DNA from: Pseudomonas delhiensis
GTDB lineage: Bacteria; Pseudomonadota; Gammaproteobacteria; Pseudomonadales; Pseudomonadaceae
Length of the DNA: 64,000 bases
Direction: 5' to 3'
Assembly: GCF_900187975.1 (NCBI RefSeq)
Contig: NZ_FZPC01000016.1
Location: 62,001 to 126,000, forward strand
Shown piece after piece: positions 41,406-51,501 of the stretch. The notes under the pieces were generated by a model, which was given only the letters and a program-made list of their open reading frames with translations, did no database searches and had not been told where the DNA came from. A program made the translations under genes and the position numbers. Position 1 is the stretch's first letter, and every line of letters begins with the position of its first letter.

Positions 41406-42880
41406 TGGGCGCAGCCATGCGCCCCCTGCCCTGCGTTACCGATGCCCCGGCGCGCGGCGGCCGCCTGGTGCCGATGATCACCGGCGCCGCGCTGTTCATG
41501 GAGCTGCTGGACAGCACCGCGGTGCTCACCGCGCTGCCGCAGATGGCCGCCGACTTCGGCGAGGCCGCGGTGCGCATGAACCTGGTGGTGTCGCTGTACC
41601 TGCTGGCGGTGGCGCTGTTCGTGCCGGTCAGCGGCTGGGTGGCCGACCGCTTCGGCCCGCGCCGGGTGCTGCTGGCGGCCATCGGCCTGTTCATGCTCGC
41701 CTCGCTGGCCTGCGCGGCCTCCACCTCGCTGCTGCAGCTGTCCCTGGCGCGCCTGTTCCAGGGCGCCGCCGGGGCGCTGATGGCGCCGGTGGGCCAGGTG
41801 CTGCTGTTGCGCTGGTCGACGCCGGACACCCTGCTGCGCAACATGGCCGCGCTGGCCATCCCGGCGCTGGTCGGGCCGCTGCTCGGCCCGCCCGTGGGCG
41901 GGCTGCTGGTGGACCTGCTGTCGTGGCACTGGATCTTCCTGGTCAACCTGCCCATAGGCGCGCTGGGCATCGCCCTGATCCTGCGCTTCGTCCCGGACTT
42001 CCCGGGCGATGGGCAAAGGCGCCTGGACCGCCGCGGCTTCCTGCTCAGCGGCTGCGCCCTGGCGGCGCTGGTGTTCGGCTTCGAGGCCCTGGGCCACCGC
42101 CTGCTGCCGTTGCCGCTGGTGGCCGCCCTGCTGGCCGTCGGCGCCCTGGCGGCCCTGGCCTACCTGCGCCATGCCCGGCGCCACGCGGCGCCGCTGATCG
42201 ACCTCGGCCTGCTGCGCATCCCCACCTTCGCCACGGCCATCTGGGGCGGCAACCTGTTCCGCCTGGGCAGCGCCGCGCAGCCGTTCCTGATGGTGCTGAT
42301 GCTGCAACTGGGCTTCGGCCACGGGGCGCTGGACGCCGGCCTGCTGACCCTGGCCGGCGGCGCCGGCGCGCTGAGCGTGAAGTTCCTCTCGGTGCGCATC
42401 GTCCAGCGCCTGGGCTTGCGCCGCACCCTGGTCGGCAACGCCCTGCTCTGCGCCCTGTCCATCGTCGGCTGCGCCCTGCTGCGCGCCGACACGCCCTGGT
42501 GGCTGCTGGTGGCGCTGCTGTACGTCAGCGGCCTGCTGCGCTCGCTGCAGTTCAGCACCCTGGGCGCGCTGACCTTCTGCGAGGTGCCGCGCGAGCTGGC
42601 CAGCCGCGCCAGCAGCCTGTCGGCGATGTCCATGCAGCTGGCCATGAGCCTGGCGGTGGGCCTGGCCGCCAGCCTGCTGGGGCTGGTCATGCACGCCCAG
42701 GGGCACGCCCGGCCGCAGGTCGGGGACCTGTCCCTGGCGATGCTCGCCGGGGCGCTGCTGTGCGCCGCCTCGGCGCTGTCGTTCCGTCGCCTGGGCGAGG
42801 CCGCCGGCGCCTCGGTCAGCGGCCGCGCCAGCCCCTCGATCACCGACGCCGCATGCCCCAAGGAGGCCGCCCATGGCTGA
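41405..42880 (+). CDS. MFS transporter, DHA2-like exporter
   Basis: A 491-residue inner-membrane protein with at least 13 predicted helices, as in 14-helix DHA2 (EmrB/QacA) exporters. Motif A is GWVADRFGPRRVLLAAIGLF; motif C-like ALVGPLLGPPVGG, the antiporter hinge, and the motif WHWIFLVNLPIG are present. It is joined to the flavoprotein gene by a one-base overlap and to the GNAT gene by an 8-base overlap. In this operon it may export a toxic by-product of desulfurisation, or the desulfurised carbon skeleton. Confidence 0.88.
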   Translation: MGAAMRPLPCVTDAPARGGRLVPMITGAALFMELLDSTAVLTALPQMAADFGEAAVRMNLVVSLYLLAVALFVPVSGWVADRFGPRRVLLAAIGLFMLASLACAASTSLLQLSLARLFQGAAGALMAPVGQVLLLRWSTPDTLLRNMAALAIPALVGPLLGPPVGGLLVDLLSWHWIFLVNLPIGALGIALILRFVPDFPGDGQRRLDRRGFLLSGCALAALVFGFEALGHRLLPLPLVAALLAVGALAALAYLRHARRHAAPLIDLGLLRIPTFATAIWGGNLFRLGSAAQPFLMVLMLQLGFGHGALDAGLLTLAGGAGALSVKFLSVRIVQRLGLRRTLVGNALLCALSIVGCALLRADTPWWLLVALLYVSGLLRSLQFSTLGALTFCEVPRELASRASSLSAMSMQLAMSLAVGLAASLLGLVMHAQGHARPQVGDLSLAMLAGALLCAASALSFRRLGEAAGASVSGRASPSITDAACPKEAAHG

Positions 42881-43412
42881 GCCCATTCCCGCGCTGATCC
42901 GCACCGTTCGCCCAGGCGACGCCCGGCCCATCGCCGAAGCCCACGTGCAGAGCTGGCAGGCGACCTACCGCGGGCTGCTGCCGGACAGCTACCTGCAGGG
43001 CCTGGCCGACAACCTGCAGCGCCGCGTCGACTTCCTCGACAACGCCATCCGCAATGGCGGCCGCGACATCCGCGTGGCCGAGCGCGGCGGCGCGGTGGTC
43101 GGCTGGAGCTCCTTCGGCGCCAGCCGCGACCCCGACGTCGAGCCCGGCACCGGCGAGCTCTATTCCATCTACCTGGTGCCGTCGGCCTGGTCCGCCGGCA
43201 TCGGCCGCGCGCTCTGGCTGGCCTCGCGCCAGGCCCTGGAGGCCGCGGGCTTCGCCCGCGTCACCCTCTGGGCGCTGGACGGCAACGCCCGCGCCGAACG
43301 CTTCTACCGCGCCGCCGGCTTCACCCCGCAAGGCAACGCCTCGCGGGTCTTCGAGGAGGACGGCACGGCCTTCCCGGTGACCCGCTACCTGCTGCCCCTG
43401 ACCCACGCCTGA
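42873..43412 (+). CDS. GNAT-family N-acetyltransferase
   Basis: A 179-residue protein with the GNAT acetyl-CoA-binding pattern: ARPIAEAHVQSWQATYRGLL in the N-terminus, YLVPSAWSAGIGRALW as the pyrophosphate loop (normally Q/R-x-x-G-x-G/A), and GFARVTLWALDGNARAERFY with YRAAGF. It should acetylate an amine with acetyl-CoA. AGGAGG precedes the ATG, which lies inside the MFS gene. It sits between two exporter genes, which suggests modify-and-export of a compound made or met during organosulfur use. Substrate unknown. Confidence 0.87.
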   Translation: MAEPIPALIRTVRPGDARPIAEAHVQSWQATYRGLLPDSYLQGLADNLQRRVDFLDNAIRNGGRDIRVAERGGAVVGWSSFGASRDPDVEPGTGELYSIYLVPSAWSAGIGRALWLASRQALEAAGFARVTLWALDGNARAERFYRAAGFTPQGNASRVFEEDGTAFPVTRYLLPLTHA

Positions 43413-43427
43413 AGGACCCGACCCACC

Positions 43428-45245
43428 ATGAGCCATACCCCGGACGACACCGCCGGCGAACGCCAGGCCCCCGCCTGGAACATCCGCTACCTGCCGGAGG
43501 CGCCGGTACCTTTCGTCATCCACTTCGTCAGCCAGTACCGCTGGGCCTACCTGGCGATCCTGCTGCTGCAGATCACCGCGGTGGTCTGCACCGTGCTGAT
43601 CCCCTGGAGCCTGGGCCAGGTCACCCGCCTGGTGAACGCCGGCTCCGCCCCCCAGGCGCTGCTCTGGCCAGTGGCCGGCTTCGCCGTGCTGGTGGCCCTG
43701 GAGGTGGTCTTCAGCCGCAGCGCCAACACCATCAACATCCGCGTGCTGCCGCGCCAGCGGGCGCGCGTCACCTATACCGTCTACGCCTACCTGCAGCAGC
43801 ACTCGCACCGCTTCGTCAGCAACGAGTTCGCCGGCGCCCTGGCGCACAAGGTCTCGGAAGTCGCCATGGGGGTGAACCAGACCATGAACATCCTGCTCTT
43901 CGACCTGATCCCGCTGCTGGTCACCCTGAGCCTGGCGAGCCTGGTGCTGGCCAGCGCCTCGGGCCTGCTGGCGGTGTTCATGCTGGCCTGGTCGGTGCTG
44001 TTCATCGGCATTTCCTTCCTGCTCGCCCGGCGCAGCCACCCGCTGGCGCAGAAGTACTCCGCGGCGCGCAGCATCAGCACCGGCAAGGTGGTGGACGCGG
44101 TGACCAACCTGAGCAACGTGCGCCTGTTCGCCCGGCATTCCCACGAGCTGGAGTACCTGTCCGGCTACCTGGACGGCGAGCTGGCGGCGGCCCGCCGCTC
44201 GCTCGGCTACATGGAGAAGATCCGCTGGTTCCAGAACAGCTGCGGCATGGCCCTGAAGATCGGCATGCTGCTGCTCACCCTGTGGCTGTGGCGCAGCGGC
44301 GCCATCAGCATCGCCGCCTTCGTCATGGCCACCAGCATGGCGCTGCTGATCATCAACGACGTGGCCAGCCTGTCGCGGCGCTTCCTCGAACTGTTCGAGG
44401 CCACCGGCAACATCGCCAACGGCGTGCGCACCCTGATCCGCCCCCACGAGGTGGTCGACCGCCCCGACGCCCGGCGCCTGGAAGTGCGCCAGGGCAACGT
44501 CGAGTTCCGCGGCGTGCGCTTCGGCTACCACCCCGGCCAGCCGATCTTCGAGCAGCTCGACCTGCGCATCCCGGCCGGCCAGCGCGTCGGCCTGGTGGGC
44601 TTCTCCGGCTCCGGCAAGTCGACCCTGCTCAACCTGCTGTTGCGCCTGTACGACGTCGACGGCGGCCAGGTGCTGATCGACGGCCAGGACATCCGCGAGG
44701 TGACGCAGCACTCGCTGCACCGGCAGATCGGCCTGATCCCCCAGGAGCCGGGGCTGTTCCACCGCAGCATCCGCGAGAACATCCACTACGGGCGCCTGGA
44801 GGCCAGCGCCGAGGAACTGGCCGCGGCCATCCACGGCGCCGGCGCCAGCGCCTTCATCGAGCGCATGGAGCACGGCTACGATTCCCTGGTGGGCGAGCGC
44901 GGCGTCAAGCTCTCCGGCGGCCAGCGGCAGCGCATCGCCATCGCCCGGGTGCTGCTGAAGAACGCGCCCATCCTGGTGATGGACGAGGCCACCTCGAGCC
45001 TGGACTCCATCACCGAGCGCTTCATCCAGGACCAGCTGGACAGCATCATGCAGGGCAAGACCGTGATCGTGGTGGCCCACCGCCTGTCGACGGTGGCGCA
45101 CCTTGACCGCATCATCGTCTTCGACAAGGGCCGCGTGGTCGAGGACGGCAGCCACCAGGAGCTGCTGAAGAAACGCGGCCAGTACTACCGCCTGTGGAGC
45201 CGGCAGTCCGACGGGCTGTTCCAGGAAGAGGCCGAGGCGGTCTGA
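43428..45245 (+). CDS. ABC exporter, fused transmembrane and ATPase domains
   Basis: A 605-residue half transporter of the MsbA/exporter type. The N-terminal 330 residues hold six predicted helices; the C-terminal part has Walker A GFSGSGKST, Q-loop LIPQEPGLF, signature LSGGQRQRIAIARVLLKNAP, Walker B ILVMDEATSSLD and H-loop VVAHRLST. It would work as a homodimer to pump lipid-like or xenobiotic molecules outwards. It starts 15 bases after the GNAT gene and is in the same operon. Its export direction sets it apart from the two importer systems nearby. Confidence 0.9.
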   Translation: MSHTPDDTAGERQAPAWNIRYLPEAPVPFVIHFVSQYRWAYLAILLLQITAVVCTVLIPWSLGQVTRLVNAGSAPQALLWPVAGFAVLVALEVVFSRSANTINIRVLPRQRARVTYTVYAYLQQHSHRFVSNEFAGALAHKVSEVAMGVNQTMNILLFDLIPLLVTLSLASLVLASASGLLAVFMLAWSVLFIGISFLLARRSHPLAQKYSAARSISTGKVVDAVTNLSNVRLFARHSHELEYLSGYLDGELAAARRSLGYMEKIRWFQNSCGMALKIGMLLLTLWLWRSGAISIAAFVMATSMALLIINDVASLSRRFLELFEATGNIANGVRTLIRPHEVVDRPDARRLEVRQGNVEFRGVRFGYHPGQPIFEQLDLRIPAGQRVGLVGFSGSGKSTLLNLLLRLYDVDGGQVLIDGQDIREVTQHSLHRQIGLIPQEPGLFHRSIRENIHYGRLEASAEELAAAIHGAGASAFIERMEHGYDSLVGERGVKLSGGQRQRIAIARVLLKNAPILVMDEATSSLDSITERFIQDQLDSIMQGKTVIVVAHRLSTVAHLDRIIVFDKGRVVEDGSHQELLKKRGQYYRLWSRQSDGLFQEEAEAV

Positions 45246-45266
45246 ATTCCCCAACCGGAGAGCGAC

Positions 45267-46280
45267 ATGAACTACCGAACCCTGGGCCGCTCCGGCCTGC
45301 AGGTATCCCCCCTGGCGCTGGGCAGCATGATGTTCGGCGGCCAGACCGACGCCGCCACCTCGCGGCGCATCGTCGACCAGGCGCTGGAGCGCGGGATCAA
45401 CTTCATCGACACCGCTGACGTATACAACGACGGGCGCTCGGAACAGATCGTCGGCCAGGCCATCGCCGCGCGCCGCGACGACTGGGTGCTGGCCTCCAAG
45501 GTCGGCATGGGCCCGGCGGACGCCTGGCCGAACCGCCGCGGCCTGGGCCGCAAGCACATCGCCGCGGCCCTGGACGCCAGCCTGAAACGCCTGGGCACCG
45601 ACTACCTGGACCTGTACTACCTGCACCGCGAGGACCAGCAGACGCCCCTGGAGGAAAGCATCTCGGCCATCGGCGACGCCATCGGCCAGGGCAAGGTGCG
45701 CCACTGGGGGCTGTCCAACTACCGCGGCTGGCGCATCGCCGAGGTGGTCCACCTGGCCGAGCGCCTGGGCGTGCCCCGGCCCATCGCCAGCCAGCCGCTG
45801 TACAACCTGGTCAACCGCCAGGCCGAGACCGAGCAGTTCACCGCTGCCGCGTACCACGGCCTGGGCATGGTGCCCTACAGCCCGCTGGCCCGCGGCGTGC
45901 TCAGCGGCAAGTACCTGCCGGGGATGGAACCGGCCGCCGACAGCCGCGCCGGGCGCCAGGACAAGCGCATCCTGGAGACCGAATGGCGCGCCGAATCCCT
46001 GGAGATCGCGCAGAAGGTGAAGGCCCACGCCCAGGCGCGCGGCGTCGGCGTGGTGCAGTTCGCCATCGCCTGGGTGCTGAACAACGCCCTGGTCAGCGCG
46101 GCCATCGTCGGCCCGCGCACCGAGGAGCAGTGGCAGGACTACCTGAAGGCGCTGGACGTGCGCCTGGACGCCGAGGACGAGGCCTTCGTCGACGCCCTGG
46201 TCACCCCCGGCCACGCCTCCACGCCGGGCTACAACGACCCGACGCACTTCGTCCCCGGGCGCCGCCCGCGCGGTGCGTGA
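45267..46280 (+). CDS. Aldo-keto reductase, copy 2
   Basis: A 337-residue aldo-keto reductase. MNYRTLGRSGLQVSPLALGS starts the barrel; NFIDTADVYNDG carries catalytic Asp and Tyr, ASKVGMGP the Lys, and DLYYLHRED the His. It has no cysteine and differs clearly from the AKR at 35164, resembling the YajO/AKR11-like or pyridoxal-reductase-like group. GGAG lies 8 bases before the ATG. It is the last gene of the 19-kb operon; the right copy of the composite repeat follows. Confidence 0.9.
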   Translation: MNYRTLGRSGLQVSPLALGSMMFGGQTDAATSRRIVDQALERGINFIDTADVYNDGRSEQIVGQAIAARRDDWVLASKVGMGPADAWPNRRGLGRKHIAAALDASLKRLGTDYLDLYYLHREDQQTPLEESISAIGDAIGQGKVRHWGLSNYRGWRIAEVVHLAERLGVPRPIASQPLYNLVNRQAETEQFTAAAYHGLGMVPYSPLARGVLSGKYLPGMEPAADSRAGRQDKRILETEWRAESLEIAQKVKAHAQARGVGVVQFAIAWVLNNALVSAAIVGPRTEEQWQDYLKALDVRLDAEDEAFVDALVTPGHASTPGYNDPTHFVPGRRPRGA

Positions 46281-46320
46281 CGGGAGCGACTGTCCCGCCA
46301 GCCGCGCCGAAATGCTCTTC

Positions 46321-46603
46321 GTAGGAGCGAGCTTGCTCGCGAACGAGGCTCCCAGGGACTTCGGTGCCAAGACCAAGAGCACCCTCTCCCCAGCCCTCTC
46401 CCTGAAGGGAGAGGGGGCCAGTCCGTGCCGAGAAAGGATTTGGTGTCAGCCGGCTACTCGGTGCAAGCCGGCTAACGCTGAAATATCAGCGTACTCCGAA
46501 CGGTCCCCTCTCCCTTCAGGGAGAGGGTTAGGGAGAGGGGCGGAGTCAGCCCGATGCACCGGCACAACCGGGAAGCCCCATTCGCGAGCAAGCTCGCTCC
46601 TAC
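46321..46603. repeat. Composite palindromic repeat, right copy
   Basis: A 283-base unit with outer arms GTAGGAGCGAGCTTGCTCGC (46321) and the complement ending at 46603. Inside are two CCCTCTCCC hairpins (46383-46413 and 46503-46528) joined by a stretch with CCGGCTAACGC. Parts, order and length match the left copy at 26909-27189. It fills most of the gap between the converging AKR and sfnR genes. Confidence 0.85.
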
Positions 46604-46638
46604 GAAAAGCCGTGCTCGCCCGTCCGCCGCCGCCCGGC

Positions 46639-47736
<1,098 letters not shown>

Positions 47737-47744
47737 GGGCTTCC

Positions 47745-48932
47745 TTACGAGTAGAACGTGGGCGAAGGTCGCTGCCGGTTGAGCGCCCAGGCGCCGAGCT
47801 CCTGGACACGGTAGTCGAGGGGGTCGTGCAGGCTCTGGGTGCGCAGGTTGCGCCAGTGCCGGTCGAGCCGCAGCGCGGCGTGGGTGGCGCGGGCGCCGGT
47901 GACTTCGAAGAGGCGGCTACAGAGCTCCAGGCCGACGCGGGTGGCAGCCACCTTGGCGGTGCCGATGGCGATGGCCAGCTCGGCGCGCTCCTCGGCGCCC
48001 AGGCGCTGCTCCTTGCGCCAGGCCGCGTCGAACTGCGCGGCGGCGCGCTCCACCAGCAGGCGCACACCTTCCAGGCCGACCCAGAAGTCGCCGTAGTGGC
48101 GCAGCACGTACGGGTCCCCGGTGATGCTTTCGGCGCTGGAACGGAACCAGGGCCGCGCTTCCTTGAGGGTGTAGCCGCGAAACTCCTCGAAGGCGCCCTC
48201 GGCGATGCCGAGGAACACGTGGGCGAAGATCAGCTGCGCCAGCAGCGGGCGCAGGCAGGCGAAGGGCGTGCTCAGCGGGCCCGGGTCCAGCAGCAGCTCG
48301 GACTGCTCCACCCGCACCCGTTCGAAGGTCACGCTGCCGCTGTCGGTCTGGCGCTGGCCCATGTTGTCCCAGTCGTCGTGCACGCCGATGCCGCTGCGTC
48401 CGCTGGGCAGCGCGGCGATCAGCAGCTTGCCGCCGGCGCCCTCGTCCACCGCCGAGGCGATCAGCATCTCCGAGTCGCTGGCGCCGGAACAGAAGCTCTT
48501 CTTGCCGGAGAACTCGCACCAGCCGTCGAACCACTTCACCTGGGTACGGGTGTCCAGCGGGTTCAGGGCATTGCCCCAGAACCAGTTCTTGCGTGCGGTC
48601 AACTCGAACCACGGCTGCCACTGCTCGGGGCGGGAGAACAGGCGCACGGTGGCCAGCATCAGGTGGTGGAAGCCGAACACGTGGGCCACGGAACTGTCGG
48701 CCCGGGCGAACTCGCGGACCACCTCGAGGGTCAGCGACCAGTCCGCGCCATGGCCGCCGAAGGTGCCGGGAATACTCAGGGCCAGCAGGCCGCTGCGGCG
48801 GATGGCGTCGCGCTCGGCCTTGGGCGTGCCGCCGCGCTCGTCGCGTTCGGCGGCGTTCTCGGCGAAGCCGGCGGCCAGCTGGCGGGCGATCTGCAGAGGA
48901 TTGAGAATGCGGCTGGGCTGGTTGACGCTCAC
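47745..48932 (-). CDS. Acyl-CoA-dehydrogenase-like flavoprotein (SfnB/SfnC type), copy 3
   Basis: A 395-residue protein of the acyl-CoA dehydrogenase fold: RSGLLALSIPGTFGGHGADW, KWFDGWCEFSGKKSFCSGAS and the C-terminal RLDRHWRNLRTQSLHDPLDY typical of the SfnB/SfnC/MsuC group. A longer frame reaches 49058, but the GTG at 48932, with AGGG about 9 bases before it, fits the family start. It is cotranscribed with sfnR, as sfnC and sfnR are in Pseudomonas putida. A sigma54-type promoter lies 115 bases upstream. It has more cysteines than the copies in the large operon. Confidence 0.85.
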   Translation of the reverse strand: MSVNQPSRILNPLQIARQLAAGFAENAAERDERGGTPKAERDAIRRSGLLALSIPGTFGGHGADWSLTLEVVREFARADSSVAHVFGFHHLMLATVRLFSRPEQWQPWFELTARKNWFWGNALNPLDTRTQVKWFDGWCEFSGKKSFCSGASDSEMLIASAVDEGAGGKLLIAALPSGRSGIGVHDDWDNMGQRQTDSGSVTFERVRVEQSELLLDPGPLSTPFACLRPLLAQLIFAHVFLGIAEGAFEEFRGYTLKEARPWFRSSAESITGDPYVLRHYGDFWVGLEGVRLLVERAAAQFDAAWRKEQRLGAEERAELAIAIGTAKVAATRVGLELCSRLFEVTGARATHAALRLDRHWRNLRTQSLHDPLDYRVQELGAWALNRQRPSPTFYS

Positions 48933-49047
48933 ACGGTATCCCTCGTCGGTCGGGGCGGCCCTCACGCGGTCAGCGCCCCGGCAATGAACCTTCGGCCGCG
49001 GCCGCCATGGGCCCGACCGGCGAAATTGAACTGCACAGTGGAGCCGA

Positions 49048-49063
49048 GCAATAACCATTCCAG
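49048..49063 (-). promoter_or_regulatory. Sigma54-type promoter of the sfnB/sfnC-like gene and sfnR
   Basis: On the minus strand, TGGAATGGTTATTGCT has GG-N10-GC spacing and a perfect TTGC minus-12 element. It would let SfnR control its own operon. Confidence 0.7.
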
Positions 49064-49103
49064 CGTCCGCCGGGCGGTTTCCCCGGCCTGGCGCGGGCCG
49101 CTT

Positions 49104-49140
49104 GTTGTTATCTGAGCAACAACTGTTGATTCACTGTTGC
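49104..49140. promoter_or_regulatory. Candidate SfnR enhancer site in the 48933-49462 gap
   Basis: GTTGTT-N8-AACAAC (49104-49123) is an inverted repeat, followed by CTGTTGAT (49123-49130) and another CTGTTG (49133-49138). The CTGTTGAT word is shared with the 21.4-kb and 27.3-kb control regions. It lies 60-90 bases upstream of the sigma54-type promoter at 49048. The remainder of the gap up to the fds operon shows no convincing gene or known operator. Confidence 0.5.
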
Positions 49141-49462
49141 CCCGGCCCCTCCGCCGATCGGCAACCCCTGGCGCAGCGCATCGCTACCGGCTACACCCGC
49201 TTATAGGGACGGCGCGCGACGCAGCCGCGGCGACGCGCGCAGGTCGGTTTCAGGATGCGCCGGGTCGCTTGGGTGCAAACCCCGGGCGAGCAGAATGGCA
49301 AGCTTGCACGATGCCCCCGGACCGGTGCGTGAAGACGCCGGCCGGCGGCAGGGATGGCGACCGGATGGACCACGCAGCCGTGACGTGGACGGTACGCCGC
49401 AGCCGAAGACACCGGAGGCTTGCCGCCCAGGCAGGCCGGTCCGCGATGCCGAGGTACGCTGT

Positions 49463-49945
49463 ATGCCTGATGAGACGCTTCACCTGCCGCTGATCCACGA
49501 CGTGCTGGCGCGCGAGAAGGACGCCCCCGGCGCCCTGCTGCCGATCCTCCACGCCATCCAGGACGGCTGCGGGTACGTTCCCGACCTCGCCGTCGCGGAA
49601 ATCGCCCATGCCCTCAACCTCAGCCAGGCCGAGGTGCGCGGGGTGATCAGCTTCTACCACGACTTCCGCACCACGCCGCCGGCGCGCCATACCCTGCGCC
49701 TGTGCCGCGCCGAATCCTGCCAGAGCATGGGCGCCGAGCGCCTGGCCGCGCAGTTGCGCGAACAGCTGGCGCTGGACGACCACGGCACCAGCGCCGACGG
49801 GCGCATCAGCCTGCGGCCGGTGTACTGCCTGGGCGCCTGCGCCTGCTCGCCGGCCCTGGAGCTGGATGGCCGGCTGCACGCCCGGCTCACCGCCGAGCGC
49901 CTGCGCGAGCTGGTGAGCGGCTGCGTGGAGGACGACCCATGCTGA
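49463..49945 (+). CDS. fdsG: NAD-dependent formate dehydrogenase, gamma subunit
   Basis: A 160-residue thioredoxin-like [2Fe-2S] protein of the NuoE family. The N-terminal helical part reads LLPILHAIQDGCGYVPDLAV; the cluster ligands are the two cysteines in RLCRAESCQ and the two in YCLGACACSP. FdsG carries electrons between the subunits of the soluble molybdenum formate dehydrogenase. GAGG lies 8 bases before the ATG at 49463; longer frames upstream look non-coding. It overlaps fdsB by 7 bases. Confidence 0.9.
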   Translation: MPDETLHLPLIHDVLAREKDAPGALLPILHAIQDGCGYVPDLAVAEIAHALNLSQAEVRGVISFYHDFRTTPPARHTLRLCRAESCQSMGAERLAAQLREQLALDDHGTSADGRISLRPVYCLGACACSPALELDGRLHARLTAERLRELVSGCVEDDPC

Positions 49946-51501
49946 GGCTCTGCGTCCCCCGCGACTCCGTGGCCCGCGCCGTGGGCGCGGAACAGGTGGC
50001 CGCCGCGCTGGCCCGCGAGGCCGAACGCCGGCAACTGCCGCTGGAGCTGCGCCGCACCAGCTCCCGCGGCCTGTACTGGCTGGAGCCGCTGGTCGAGCTG
50101 GAAGACGCCGACGGCCGCCGCCTGGGCTTCGGCCCGCTCGCCGAGCAGGACGTGCCCGGCCTGCTCGACGCCCTGGCCGCCGACCCCGCCGGCCACCCGC
50201 TGGCCCTGGGGCCGGTGGAGGACATCCCCTACCTGAAGAGCCAGCAGCGCCTGCTGTTCGCCCGCGCCGGCATCACCCGGCCGCTGTCCCTGGAGGACTA
50301 CCGCGCCCAGGGCGGCTTCGCCGGCCTGGAACGGGCCATGGCGATGGACACCGCGGACGTGGTCGCCGCCGTGCTCGACTCCGGCCTGCGCGGCCGCGGC
50401 GGCGCGGCCTTCCCCGCCGGCATCAAGTGGCGCACCGTGCGCGAGGCGCCGGCCACGCAGAAATACGTGGTGTGCAACGCCGACGAGGGCGACTCCGGCA
50501 CCTTCGCCGACCGCATGCTGATGGAGGGCGACCCCTTCCTGCTGGTCGAGGGCATGGCCATCGCCGGCCTCGCCGTGGGCGCCAGCCTGGGCTACATCTA
50601 CGTGCGCTCGGAATACCCGGACGCCATCGCCACCCTCGACCAGGCCCTGGCCATCGCCCGCGCGGCCGGCTACCTGGGCGCCGACGTGCTCGGCAGCGGC
50701 CGCGCCTTCGACCTGCAGGTGCGGGTGGGCGCCGGCGCCTACATCTGCGGCGAGGAAACCGCCCTGCTCGACTCCCTGGAGGGCAAGCGCGGCGTGGTCC
50801 GCGCCAAGCCGCCGCTGCCGGCCCTGCAGGGCCTGTTCGGCCAGCCGACGCTGGTGCACAACGTGCTCACCCTGGCCTCGGTGCCGGTGATCCTGGCCCG
50901 CGGCGCTACCTTCTACCGCGACTTCGGCATGGGCCGTTCGCTGGGCACCATGCCCTTCCAGCTGGCCGGCAACGTGCGCCACGGCGGCCTGGTGGAACGC
51001 GCCTTCGGCCTGACCCTGCGCGAGCTGGTGGAAGGCTACGGCGGCGGCACCGCCAGCGGCCGGCCGCTGAAGGCGGCGCAGGTGGGCGGCCCGCTGGGCG
51101 CCTGGGTGCCGCCGGCGCAGTTCGACACGCCGCTGGACTACGAGGCCTTCGCCGCCATGGGCGCCATGCTCGGCCACGGCGGCGTGGTGGTGGCCGACGA
51201 CAGCCTGGACATGGCGCGCATGGCCCGCTTCGCCCTGCAGTTCTGCGCCGAGGAATCCTGCGGCAAGTGCACGCCCTGCCGGCTCGGCTCCACCCGCGGC
51301 GTGGAGGTGGTGGACCGGCTGATCGCCGCCACCGACGTCACCGCCCGCGAGGAACAGGCGCGGCTGCTGACCGACCTCTGCGACACCATGCAATACGGCT
51401 CGCTCTGCGCCCTGGGCGGAATGACTTCCTACCCGGTGACCAGCGCCCTCAAGCACTTCCCCGCCGACTTCGGTCTGGCGACCACGGAGGCCGACCAGTG
51501 A
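49939..51501 (+). CDS. fdsB: NAD-dependent formate dehydrogenase, beta subunit
   Basis: A 520-residue NuoF-like subunit. The N-terminal part is a short thioredoxin-like domain. The flavin/NADH domain has GLRGRGGAAFPAGIKW and YVVCNADEGDSGTFADRMLM (FMN loop), then GAGAYICGEETALLDSLEGK (NADH). The [4Fe-4S] ligands are in EESCGKCTPCR and the later GSLCALGG. It passes electrons from formate to NAD+. Its ATG overlaps fdsG and its stop overlaps the fdsA start (GTGA). Confidence 0.93.
   Translation: MLRLCVPRDSVARAVGAEQVAAALAREAERRQLPLELRRTSSRGLYWLEPLVELEDADGRRLGFGPLAEQDVPGLLDALAADPAGHPLALGPVEDIPYLKSQQRLLFARAGITRPLSLEDYRAQGGFAGLERAMAMDTADVVAAVLDSGLRGRGGAAFPAGIKWRTVREAPATQKYVVCNADEGDSGTFADRMLMEGDPFLLVEGMAIAGLAVGASLGYIYVRSEYPDAIATLDQALAIARAAGYLGADVLGSGRAFDLQVRVGAGAYICGEETALLDSLEGKRGVVRAKPPLPALQGLFGQPTLVHNVLTLASVPVILARGATFYRDFGMGRSLGTMPFQLAGNVRHGGLVERAFGLTLRELVEGYGGGTASGRPLKAAQVGGPLGAWVPPAQFDTPLDYEAFAAMGAMLGHGGVVVADDSLDMARMARFALQFCAEESCGKCTPCRLGSTRGVEVVDRLIAATDVTAREEQARLLTDLCDTMQYGSLCALGGMTSYPVTSALKHFPADFGLATTEADQ

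Noticed and set aside
42840-46382. A 1180-codon antisense frame opposite the GNAT, ABC exporter and aldo-keto reductase genes
   Set aside because: Same reason: no recognisable fold, and the plus strand carries three well-defined families.
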